A DNA stretch of 7,879 nucleotides from contig CAYPEK010000157.1 of the NCBI GenBank assembly GCA_964409645.1, positions 1 to 7,879 of the forward strand, given 5' to 3'. How positions within the stretch are numbered: position 1 is the first letter of the stretch; each line of letters starts with the position of its first letter. This document shows positions 1 through 6,019 of the stretch, in pieces. Source of the stretch: CAYPEK01 sp964409645 (GTDB taxonomy: Bacteria > UBP15 > UBA6099). The position numbers and the translations under genes were made by a program. Below the pieces are notes generated by a model that was not told where the DNA came from, did no database searches, and saw only the letters and a list, made by a program, of their open reading frames with translations.

Positions 1-57
1 TTTCCTTTCCTATATTATATTTGGCCTGTCAAGTGCCACTTTTTCAGAGGTCTCTTA

Positions 58-879
58 TTACCAATCGGACCGGGTTTTATCTCCGGCCGGAAGTTGTTTC
101 CGTTCGGCCTTCAGTTCAACGGCATATTCTTTCATTTTGCGTACCCGCGACTCCGGCGCGGGGTGTGTCGAAAGCATGTATGCCCACTTTGGCGACGAGT
201 CGTTTTTCGACAGTATCTCGAACAGGCGCGTCGTTCCGTTTACATCCCCGTATGTGTCGTAAACCAGTTTCAGCCCGAACCTGTCCGCGCCTTCCTCCTG
301 CCCGCGCGAATACTTCTTGTGAAGCAGGTCGGTCGCCCTCGCAGTGAGAAAATTCAGAATGTCCGAATCGCCGAAAACGAGGCCGAGAATAATTCTTATT
401 CCGACGATTCGGCCGACGCCCCGCAGATGGTCCCTTTGTTTGAAGTGGCCGAGTTCGTGGCCGAGCACAAACGCGAGGCCGATCTCTTCTCCGAGTGCGC
501 TCGTCAGCCCCGTCGTCACGCCTATCCCGCCGCCGGGCATAGCCACCGCGTTCGGCGATTTGTCGTCTATTGTGAACAGGGTGTACTCAAGCGGCAGCAC
601 TTCCGGGTTCGCGGTAAGTTTCGCGAGAATGCCTTTAAGCCTGCCGGCGTTCGGATCGTTCGCGTTCGCCGCCGGGCCGGCCGCTTCGGGCGCCATACCG
701 GCGCTGCCGAATATCTTCATCTCCATGGAGGGCGGTATGTACGGAACCGCGCGGTCCACTATGAACCCGATTGCCAAATAACCGCCTACAACCACAATCA
801 AAATCAAAAAGGCATACCGGAACAAGCCTTCGAACATATCGCCGCGTTGATTGCGTATTGTCAATAATGCGCGTTCCAT
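58..879 (-). CDS. M48 family membrane-anchored zinc metalloprotease
   Basis: Predicted zinc-dependent endopeptidase of 273 aa. One hydrophobic segment at about residues 23-43 (FLILIVVVGGYLAIGFIV) follows a basic N-terminus, so the catalytic domain is probably outside the cytoplasmic membrane. The M48 signature is complete: HELGH at 141-145 (two zinc ligands and the catalytic Glu), third ligand in EEGAD at 195-199 (most likely E195), and the family's STHP motif at 237-240 followed by SRVRKM. There is one clear N-terminal anchor rather than the four segments of HtpX, so an Oma1/BepA-like protease is a closer description than HtpX; the substrate is unknown, with envelope protein quality control an inference from the family. 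ATG at 879 is chosen because GGAG lies 6 nt upstream; a TTG at 894 is also in frame but less likely. It lies 68 nt downstream of purC on the same strand with no clear terminator between, so co-transcription is possible. Confidence 0.93.
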   Translation of the reverse strand: MERALLTIRNQRGDMFEGLFRYAFLILIVVVGGYLAIGFIVDRAVPYIPPSMEMKIFGSAGMAPEAAGPAANANDPNAGRLKGILAKLTANPEVLPLEYTLFTIDDKSPNAVAMPGGGIGVTTGLTSALGEEIGLAFVLGHELGHFKQRDHLRGVGRIVGIRIILGLVFGDSDILNFLTARATDLLHKKYSRGQEEGADRFGLKLVYDTYGDVNGTTRLFEILSKNDSSPKWAYMLSTHPAPESRVRKMKEYAVELKAERKQLPAGDKTRSDW

Positions 880-947
880 GAGCTTCTCCGGCAAAGAAAT
901 GTAAGACGCGCTTGCTTCCGGGATCGTCGTCCCGTCATCCGCTCAGA

Positions 948-1739
948 TCACAGGTCTTTGAACCCTGCCGTGATGGCCGCGATCTGCGCGAACTTGTCGC
1001 CGACCGCCTTGAGGTCCTCGCCCATCCGGTAGGTGTCCTTGTCGAGCCGCCCGGCGGGGTTGAGTTCCGAGATCACGTTCGGCTGGTTCATGTTCGGATT
1101 CGGGTTCGAGTACGGCCACAGTCGTAGCGAGCCGCCGGTGATCTCGTCGATCACGTTCACTTCGCTGTCGATGATCCCATATTCGAGCTTGAAGTCCACG
1201 AGCTGGACACCGAATTTCGCGAACGCCTCTTCGAGCAACAGGAACACCTGCACGTTGAGCTTGCGCATCGCGTCGTACTCGAACGCCTTCTTCTCGCGGA
1301 CCATGAAGTCGATGTACGACTCGTCGAGCATCGGGTCGTGGAGCGGGTCGTCCTTGTAGTGGAACTGCACGCACGGCGGGTCGAAGCGGTCGCCCTCTTT
1401 CACCGTGCCCCATTTCAGGATCGAGCCGGCGGCCACGCGCCGCGCGATCACTTCGAGATTGATCTTGCGGTCGAGTTTTTTCACGAGCGACACACATTCC
1501 TGCGGACTCGAAATATAGTGCGTAACCGCACCCTTGCGGTTGAGGTATTCGAAGATGTCGCGATTGGTCTTCCAATCGGTGAGCGCCTTGCCTTCCATTA
1601 CGTCGTGCTTGGCGCCGTCGCCCGCGGTGATGTCGTCCCGGAACAGCATGTACACAGTCTTGGGGTCGTCGGGATTCTTATATATCGTTTTCGTCTTTCC
1701 TTCATTCAGTTTCTGCATTTTCGAGAAATCCAGCGCCAT
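948..1739 (-). CDS. purC: Phosphoribosylaminoimidazole-succinocarboxamide synthase (SAICAR synthetase)
   Basis: Cytosolic enzyme of purine synthesis that joins CAIR and L-aspartate with ATP to give SAICAR. The 263-aa protein shows the family blocks in order: EGKTKTIY (13-20, ATP-binding start), RDDITAGDGAK (34-44), EVIARRVAAGS (96-106), DDPLHDPML (130-138), LVDFKLEYG (180-188, the family signature), DEITGGSLRLW (198-208) and GRLDKDTYR (230-238). In most homologues I recall, the segment after DEI reads PD(S/T) rather than TGGS; the rest fits well, so I see no sign of inactivity. ATG at 1739 is preferred over GTG at 1745 because AAGGGGGG ends 8 nt before the ATG but only 2 nt before the GTG. 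It is divergent from the radical SAM gene and first in a possible two-gene unit with the M48 protease. No other purine gene is in the window. Confidence 0.96.
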   Translation of the reverse strand: MALDFSKMQKLNEGKTKTIYKNPDDPKTVYMLFRDDITAGDGAKHDVMEGKALTDWKTNRDIFEYLNRKGAVTHYISSPQECVSLVKKLDRKINLEVIARRVAAGSILKWGTVKEGDRFDPPCVQFHYKDDPLHDPMLDESYIDFMVREKKAFEYDAMRKLNVQVFLLLEEAFAKFGVQLVDFKLEYGIIDSEVNVIDEITGGSLRLWPYSNPNPNMNQPNVISELNPAGRLDKDTYRMGEDLKAVGDKFAQIAAITAGFKDL

Positions 1740-1775
1740 TTTCACGGCCCCCCTTCGGTCGTTTTTTGTTGCGGG

Positions 1776-1804
1776 ATTATATCATTTAAAAGGAACTACG
1801 GAAA
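1776..1804 (-). promoter_or_regulatory. Predicted sigma70 promoter for purC
   Basis: On the minus strand a perfect TATAAT (1781-1776) is preceded by TGA, giving an extended -10 (TGATATAAT). The -35 at 1804-1799 is weak (TTTCCG) with a 17-nt spacer, as is common for extended -10 promoters. Transcription would start near 1769, leaving a leader of about 30 nt that contains the AAGGGGGG ribosome binding site. No purine riboswitch or operator could be recognised. Confidence 0.6.
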
Positions 1805-1839
1805 TAGGCAATTTGCGGCGCGGCGGCCCCGCCCTTTCC

Positions 1840-1867
1840 TTGCGCCGTTTTTTCGTTAGTATATAAC
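1840..1867 (+). promoter_or_regulatory. Possible weak sigma70 promoter for the radical SAM gene
   Basis: TTGCGC (1840-1845) and TATAAC (1862-1867) are separated by 16 nt. The -10 matches 5 of 6 consensus bases, the -35 only 3 of 6. The start would fall near 1874, immediately before the stem-loop at 1875-1896. It is the best candidate in the 169-bp divergent intergenic region for the plus-strand gene. Confidence 0.4.
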
Positions 1868-1874
1868 CGGGAAC

Positions 1875-1896
1875 CGCGCCGGATAGCCCCGGCGCG
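1875..1896 (+). promoter_or_regulatory. GC-rich stem-loop in the 5' leader of the radical SAM gene
   Basis: CGCGCCGG (1875-1882) pairs perfectly with CCGGCGCG (1889-1896) around a 6-nt loop ATAGCC. It ends 12 nt before the ATG at 1909 and has no T-tract, so it is not an intrinsic terminator. With the promoter proposed just upstream it would sit at the extreme 5' end of the mRNA. The gene has only a weak ribosome binding site (GGTG at 1898-1901), so the structure could influence translation or mRNA stability; this is inference. Confidence 0.45.
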
Positions 1897-1908
1897 CGGT
1901 GTTGCTTT

Positions 1909-3753
1909 ATGACTATTGCGGACAATAACTTCAGGGACATCATCGAACTCGATGCGCTTCCGCGCGTCCAGAAACCCGGCCGTTACTCCGGCGGCGAGCG
2001 TAACTGCGCCGCGCCGGACTGGAACGCCGCGGACGTCCGCGTCGCGCTCTGCTTCCCCGAAGTCTATGAAATCGGCATGTCCAACCTCGGGTTCCTGCTG
2101 CTATATCATCTTTTAAATGATACGCCCGCCACGCTCTGCGACCGCGCATTCGCGCCGTGGCCCGACTTCGAACGCGAACTCAACGTGCGAGGGCTGCCCC
2201 TCTGCGCGCTCGAAACAGGCCGGCCGCTTGCCGAATTCGACGTCGTCGGCTTCTCGCTCTCGTACGAAATGACATATACGAATGTGCTGACGATGCTGCA
2301 CCTCGGCGGGCTCCCGCTCCGCGCGGCGGACCGCGACGCGGCGTTCCCGCTCGTCATAGCGGGCGGCGGCTGCGCGTGCAACCCGGAACCGCTCGCCGAC
2401 TTCATCGACGCGTTCGCGATCGGCGAAGGCGAGGAAGTCGCGGTCGAGATCGCGTCGGCGGTCCGCGCGGCGAAAAGCGATGGAGTGGCCAAAAAGCAAC
2501 TACTCGAATCGCTCGCCCGCATTCCGGGCGTTTATGTCCCCGCGCTCTGTGAGACCGAGCAGCTTCCTGATGGCCGCATCGCGGTCGGCCCGGCGAAGAT
2601 AGAACGCCGATTCATCCGCAACCTCGACCGCTCATACTACCCGGACAGATTCATCGTGCCGACCGTCGAGGCGGTACACGACCGCATACAGCTCGAAATA
2701 TTCCGAGGGTGCGTTCAGGGGTGCCGGTACTGTCAGGCGGGGATTCTCTACCGGCCGATGCGCGAGCGGAGCGCGCCTGCGCTCGTCGAAAAAGCGCACA
2801 CGCTTTACGGGTCGATGGGCTGCGAGGAAATATCGCTGCTCTCGCTGAACGCGGCGGACTACTCCGGAATGGGGCCGTTGCTCGACGGGCTGCTCTCGTT
2901 CGGCGAGCCGAATCGCGTGTCGGTGTCGCTGCCGTCCTCGCGCGTGGACACATTCAGCGCGGACGTCGGCGAAAAGCTGCGCCGCACGCGCGCAACCGGG
3001 CTCACTCTCGCGCCGGAGGCGGGCACGCAGCGCCTCCGCGACGTGATTAACAAGCGAATAACCGAGGACGAGATAATGCGGGCGCTCGACGCCGCTCTCG
3101 CCGCCGGATGGAAAAAGATAAAGCTCTATTTCATGATCGGGCTGCCGACCGAAACGATGGAGGATGTCGAGGGAATCGTGTCGCTCGTCGGCCGCATGTG
3201 CGCGCGCGCGCGCTTCTCGAAAGGCAAATCCTCGAAGACCGACTTCACGCTCAGCGTCTCAAACTTCGTGCCGAAACCGCACACGCCGTTCCAGTGGGAT
3301 GCGATGGACACGATGGAGACTCTGCGAGAAAAACAGCGGGTGCTTAGGAGGTCGATCGACCGGCGGCGCGTGAAGCTCGACTGCCACAACATCGAGACAA
3401 GTTTTCTCGAAGGTGTGCTCTCGCGAGGCGACCGGCAGCTCGGGCGTGCGATCGAGGCCGCATGGCGACTCGGCTGCCGCTTCGACGGCTGGACGGACAT
3501 GTTCAGTCTCGAAAACTGGACCGCAGCGTTCGAATCGGCGGGTATTGATCCGCGCGAATACGCGAACGTGCCGCGCGAGCCGCTTTCGCGCATGCCGTGG
3601 AGCCACATCGATACCGGAGTTGCCGATAAGTTCCTTTTCATCGAGCGGCGGAAAGCGATGGACGGCGAAACGACCCCGACATGCCTGCGCGGCCTCTGCG
3701 CCGGCTGCGGCCTCGCCTGCAAAGTGCCCAAGAACATTGCCGGACCGGCATAA
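1909..3753 (+). CDS. TIGR03960-type B12-binding-domain radical SAM protein
   Basis: Predicted radical SAM enzyme of 614 aa; the reaction and substrate of this family are not known to me. The N-terminal block (LPRVQKPGRYSGGE at 17-30, then FPEVYEIGMSNLG at 49-61) is characteristic of TIGR03960 proteins. Residues of about 45-180 resemble a Rossmann-like cobalamin-binding domain, but no DxHxxG cobalamin-ligand motif is visible, as in many class B members. The radical SAM cluster motif is CVQGCRYC (C268, C272, C275), followed by core features such as LPSSRVD (341-347) and APEAGTQRLRDVINKR (368-383). The C-terminus carries C592, C597, C600 and C604 (Cx4Cx2Cx3C), a possible second iron-sulfur site. 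The family often occurs fused or next to a TIGR03936 (DUF2344) protein; neither is seen here. ATG at 1909 puts the conserved block at the usual distance from the N-terminus. Confidence 0.92.
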   Translation: MTIADNNFRDIIELDALPRVQKPGRYSGGERNCAAPDWNAADVRVALCFPEVYEIGMSNLGFLLLYHLLNDTPATLCDRAFAPWPDFERELNVRGLPLCALETGRPLAEFDVVGFSLSYEMTYTNVLTMLHLGGLPLRAADRDAAFPLVIAGGGCACNPEPLADFIDAFAIGEGEEVAVEIASAVRAAKSDGVAKKQLLESLARIPGVYVPALCETEQLPDGRIAVGPAKIERRFIRNLDRSYYPDRFIVPTVEAVHDRIQLEIFRGCVQGCRYCQAGILYRPMRERSAPALVEKAHTLYGSMGCEEISLLSLNAADYSGMGPLLDGLLSFGEPNRVSVSLPSSRVDTFSADVGEKLRRTRATGLTLAPEAGTQRLRDVINKRITEDEIMRALDAALAAGWKKIKLYFMIGLPTETMEDVEGIVSLVGRMCARARFSKGKSSKTDFTLSVSNFVPKPHTPFQWDAMDTMETLREKQRVLRRSIDRRRVKLDCHNIETSFLEGVLSRGDRQLGRAIEAAWRLGCRFDGWTDMFSLENWTAAFESAGIDPREYANVPREPLSRMPWSHIDTGVADKFLFIERRKAMDGETTPTCLRGLCAGCGLACKVPKNIAGPA

Positions 3754-3920
3754 TCACCTGATCTTACGTCTTTTTATCCTTCCACGTGACCGCTTGCTGA
3801 CGCGCGCGGCTCGGATTAATGACCAGCGGAGTACTGATGATTTCGCCCTTAATATAATTCTATTGTGCAACCTTCAAATTTCATCAAGCAGTAAATTTCG
3901 GAGTACGGCCAGCCGACGAC

Positions 3921-3997
3921 ACCCCTGCCCTGCTACATAATTTTAATGCTGCTTTTTCTCTTTTCCCCAGCTACCAACTGCCAGCTACAAGCTACTG
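3921..3997 (+). repeat. Dispersed repeat copy A (left of the transporter gene)
   Basis: This segment aligns along its length with 5815-5873 in the same orientation: ACCCC.GCCC, then CTACATA, a TTTAAT.-TGCTTTT stretch, 16 identical bases TTTTCCCCAGCTACCA (3961-3976 against 5851-5866), and an AGCTACTG end. The two copies are diverged and differ by small indels; copy A has 14 extra bases (two heptamers) near its end. It contains no ORF of its own. Confidence 0.7.
3969..3996 (+). repeat. Imperfect heptanucleotide tandem array, four units
   Basis: Four consecutive 7-nt units are AGCTACC, AACTGCC, AGCTACA and AGCTACT, followed by G. Related two-unit arrays occur at 5859-5872 and 5903-5916. The period of 7 is clear despite substitutions. 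It is reminiscent in form of the heptanucleotide STRR repeats known from cyanobacteria, but I claim no relationship. Confidence 0.75.
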
Positions 3998-4024
3998 TTT
4001 TTGCGATTTTATTTAATGCTCGTT

Positions 4025-5505
4025 CTAATCCTTTTGATGGTCACTCTCCACGGTATCTGCTCCTGCCTTTTCTATAGGCTTGCAGTTGTATCCGAAATGG
4101 AAGACGGCAAGCCCGAGGGCAATGCAGACACCCGTCACCGGGCCGGCAAGCCGTATGCCGAGCACGTGCGGAGACTGATAACCGTATTTATTGTAGAGAA
4201 AGCCGAGCATGACAACCGAGATCGCCATCGCGAGCTTCTGGANNNNNNNNNNNNNNNNNNNNNNNNNNNNNNNNNNNNNNNNNNNNNNNNNNNNNNNNNN
4301 NNNNNNNNNNNNNNNNNNNNNNNNNNNNNNNNNNNNNNNNNNTTATTGTAGAGAAAGCCGAGCATGACAACCGAGATCGCCATCGCGAGCTTCTGGAGGA
4401 AACAATAGACGCCGAAAAACACCGCTTCACGGCGCATCCCGGTACGCAGTTCGTCGTTGTCCACGAGGTCGGCGAGAAACGCGTTGGGCATAATGAAGAC
4501 GGGGAAAGCCGCAAGCCCCACAGCCGCCATGAACACTCCTCCCTGAACGGCAAGCGGCACACCCTTCACACGGCCCACCCACATCAGCAGTGGGAAAACG
4601 ACCACGAGCGCCGCCATGCATACCGAATACATCGACTTCTTGCTCACACGGCCCGCGATAAATGTCACCGGCGGAAACGCGATCAGGAGCGCACCCATGA
4701 ACGGCGCCATTATCTTCCACATCTCCGCCTCCTTCATCAGCATGATCTGCGTGAGGAAGTACGGAGTTATCTGCAGGAGCATGTTGAAGCCCATCCAGAA
4801 GAAAACGATGCTCGCCGCGAACGCGAGAAAATCCTTGTTTTTGAAAGTAGCCGCCATCGCTGCGCCGAGCGGCACTTTGACCTCGCGCGACGAGTAGTCC
4901 GGCTCCCTGATGCCGATCGCCGCGAGCGCATAGAATATCAACGCGAGCACGCCGAGAGATATTCCCATCCCGCGATACCCGATTTTCTCGATCAGCATCC
5001 CGGACCCCATCGCCGCCGCGATGCTACCGAGCAACCCGAATATCATCTGCACGCCCGACAGCGACACGCGATCCTTGTCGCCGACAGCCATCTCCGGCAG
5101 GACCGACATCATTGGAATCATCACGAGCGTGTAGAGGACAAAAAACACGTTTACGACGCAGATGAAGAAGATTGTGTTCGCGCGGCTGACATGCGGGTCG
5201 GGCGGCAGCCACAGGAAAAAGAACGCGACGAGAAGCAGCGGCGTGCCGAGAACAATGAAAGGTCGCCTGCGGCCCCATCGCGTGCGCAACGAATCGCTCC
5301 AGTAGCCAACGAGCGGGTCGATCACACCGTCGATGAGCCGCCCCGCGCCCATGATGAACGAGAACACGAGCAGCGGCACGAGTATCCGCCCCTTCGGCGG
5401 CACGTATCGATACATCAGCCACTGATTCGTCGTCGCGAACAGCACGTTCGCGGCGAGGCTGCCCGATGCGTAAAGCGTTTTATGCGTCCACGTGATTCTG
5501 CCCAT
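4025..5505 (-). CDS. GPH-family (MFS_2) sugar:cation symporter, interrupted by an assembly gap
   Basis: Predicted 12-segment inner-membrane carrier of the glycoside-pentoside-hexuronide family, related to MelB; substrate unknown. Diagnostic are IDGVIDPLVGYWSDSLRTRW (residues 58-77) with the following GRRRPF, and the late block DNDELRTGMRREAVFFGVYC (349-368). As assembled, 100 Ns (4243-4342) and a second copy of a 55-nt sequence break the frame: 155 extra nt shift it by two. Skipping both, the reading passes from LGFLYN (codons ending at 4345, repeated at 4190) directly into KYGYQSPHVLGIRLAGPVTG and ends at a TAG at 4025, giving 441 aa, normal for the family. ATG at 5505 is chosen because MGRITWTHKTLYASGSL matches the usual GPH start; the TTG at 5541 lies inside the promoter. 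There is no ribosome binding site (see promoter entry). The gene is convergent with the radical SAM gene. Confidence 0.88.
4188..4397. other. Scaffold gap of 100 N flanked by identical 55-mers
   Basis: Ns occupy 4243-4342. The 55 nt at 4188-4242 are identical to 4343-4397, directly abutting the gap on each side. The simplest reading is two contigs that overlap by one assembly k-mer (55) and were scaffolded with a default 100-N spacer instead of being merged. Collapsing the duplicate restores the transporter reading frame, which supports this strongly. Confidence 0.93.
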
Positions 5506-5512
5506 CCCGCAT

Positions 5513-5541
5513 ATTTTACATACGGCCACCCGCGCGGTCAA
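5513..5541 (-). promoter_or_regulatory. Strong sigma70 promoter for the transporter, probably leaderless
   Basis: On the minus strand, TTGACC (5541-5536) and TAAAAT (5518-5513) each match 5 of 6 consensus bases, with an ideal 17-nt spacer. The -10 ends 7 nt before the transporter ATG at 5505, so transcription should begin at about 5506-5505. The mRNA would have essentially no 5' leader, in agreement with the absence of a Shine-Dalgarno sequence. Confidence 0.65.
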
Positions 5542-5551
5542 AAAGCAGCGA

Positions 5552-5761
5552 TCTGCCGGCGGTCGCTTTTTATCGTTGTTGATTATTACGTTTCGCCTTG
5601 TGCCACNNNNNNNNNNNNNNNNNNNNNNNNNNNNNNNNNNNNNNNNNNNNNNNNNNNNNNNNNNNNNNNNNNNNNNNNNNNNNNNNNNNNNNNNNNNNNN
5701 NNNNNNTCTGCCGGCGGTCGCTTTTTATCGTTGTTGATTATTACGTTTCGCCTTGTGCCAC
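5552..5761. other. Second scaffold gap of 100 N flanked by identical 55-mers
   Basis: Ns occupy 5607-5706. The 55 nt at 5552-5606 recur exactly at 5707-5761. Length and arrangement are the same as at the first gap, so this is very probably the same unmerged k-mer overlap, with no missing sequence. It lies upstream of the transporter promoter and affects no coding region. Confidence 0.92.
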
Positions 5762-5800
5762 ACACAAAGTTTTCTTTTGTACATGAGATGCTTATCTTTC

Positions 5801-5822
5801 GGCGGGGTGCAACGACCCCGCC
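5801..5822. repeat. Perfect 8-bp GC hairpin at the edge of repeat copy B
   Basis: GGCGGGGT (5801-5808) pairs with ACCCCGCC (5815-5822) around the 6-nt loop GCAACG. No T-tract follows on either strand, so it is unlikely to be an intrinsic terminator. It overlaps the left end of repeat copy B; the matching place left of copy A has only a decayed version. Confidence 0.65.
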
Positions 5823-5873
5823 CTACATATTTAATTGTTGCTTTTCGTCTTTTTCCCCAGCTACCAGCTACTG
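5815..5873 (+). repeat. Dispersed repeat copy B (right of the transporter gene)
   Basis: This is the shorter partner of the copy at 3921-3997, in direct orientation, including the 16-nt identical block at 5851-5866. It ends in two heptamers, AGCTACC and AGCTACT (5859-5872), where copy A has four. After a pyrimidine-rich stretch a further heptamer pair follows. Confidence 0.7.
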
Positions 5874-5902
5874 TCTTTATCTTTTGCTTTTTGCCTTTCC
5901 TT

Positions 5903-5916
5903 CGCTACTCGCTACT
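5903..5916 (+). repeat. Heptamer pair CGCTACT x2
   Basis: Two perfect tandem copies of CGCTACT are followed by G. They differ from the AGCTACT unit of the neighbouring arrays in one base, and lie 30 nt after the end of repeat copy B in a T/C-rich stretch. Confidence 0.65.
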
Positions 5917-5930
5917 GCCTTCTTTTTCTC

Positions 5931-5959
5931 AAAAAAAATCCCCCGCGGGTGCGGAGGAT
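5931..5959 (-). terminator. Intrinsic terminator of the acyltransferase-hydrolase transcript
   Basis: Read on the minus strand, ATCCTCCGC (5959-5951) pairs with GCGGGGGAT (5946-5938) around a 4-nt loop ACCC. The 9-bp stem has one G-T wobble and is followed at once by seven more Ts (5937-5931). It lies about 60 nt after the stop codon at 6020, so it should end that transcript and isolate it from the transporter gene. Confidence 0.85.
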
Positions 5960-5999
5960 GTTAATGGTATTTGGTAAAACCGTTCGTGACTTCGTTGAT

Positions 6000-6017
6000 T
6001 GCCCGCCGGTTCGGGCA
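6000..6017. other. Stem-loop just after the acyltransferase-hydrolase stop codon
   Basis: TGCCCG (6000-6005) and CGGGCA (6012-6017) form a perfect 6-bp stem with a 6-nt loop, 2 nt beyond the stop codon. It has no T-tract. It could protect the 3' end region of the mRNA or help the terminator downstream; this is only inference. Confidence 0.4.
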
Positions 6018-6019
6018 TC

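Larger units (their letters stand above)
3754..4024. other. Gene-free region between converging genes
   Basis: This 271-bp stretch separates the stop codons of the radical SAM gene (plus) and the transporter gene (minus). It is AT-richer than the genes and has no ORF with family-like content or ribosome binding site. Its right part holds the dispersed repeat copy at 3921-3997. I see no convincing intrinsic terminator: the short inverted repeat GCCGGaCCGGC at the end of the radical SAM gene has no T-tract directly after it. Confidence 0.7.
5506..6019. other. Gene-free region between transporter and acyltransferase-hydrolase genes
   Basis: This stretch (about 360 nt once the gap artefact is removed) contains the transporter promoter, the second N gap, a GC-rich hairpin, repeat copy B with a second heptamer array, and the terminator of the downstream minus-strand gene. 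Open frames here are low-complexity, rich in Phe and Ser from pyrimidine tracts, and look non-coding. Confidence 0.75.

Noticed and set aside
1..57. A possible sigma54-like site (TGGCAC with GG-N10-GC) and TATAAT-like sequences on the minus strand after the M48 gene.
   Set aside because: The -12 element is poor (AGGCC), TTGACA and TATAAT are only 7 nt apart, and no downstream gene is visible in the window.
94..867. A 257-codon open frame on the plus strand opposite the M48 protease gene.
   Set aside because: It is an antisense shadow: Arg-rich with no domain, while the opposite frame has HELGH and the other M48 motifs.
919..934. Hairpin CGGGA-TCGTCG-TCCCG between purC and the M48 gene as a terminator.
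   Set aside because: The stem is only 5 bp and no T-tract follows on the minus strand.
3736..3752. Inverted repeat TGCCGGACCGGCA at the end of the radical SAM gene as a terminator.
   Set aside because: It forms only a 4-bp stem with a usable loop, and the nearest T-run is about 20 nt away.
3754..4024. CRISPR array, tRNA or small RNA gene in the region with the heptamer repeats.
   Set aside because: Units of 7 nt without spacers do not fit a CRISPR, and no cloverleaf or other recognisable RNA fold was found.
4188..4397. A real tandem duplication of 55 bp within the transporter gene.
   Set aside because: The copies abut the Ns exactly, a second gap shows the same 55-nt pattern, and keeping both copies destroys the reading frame.
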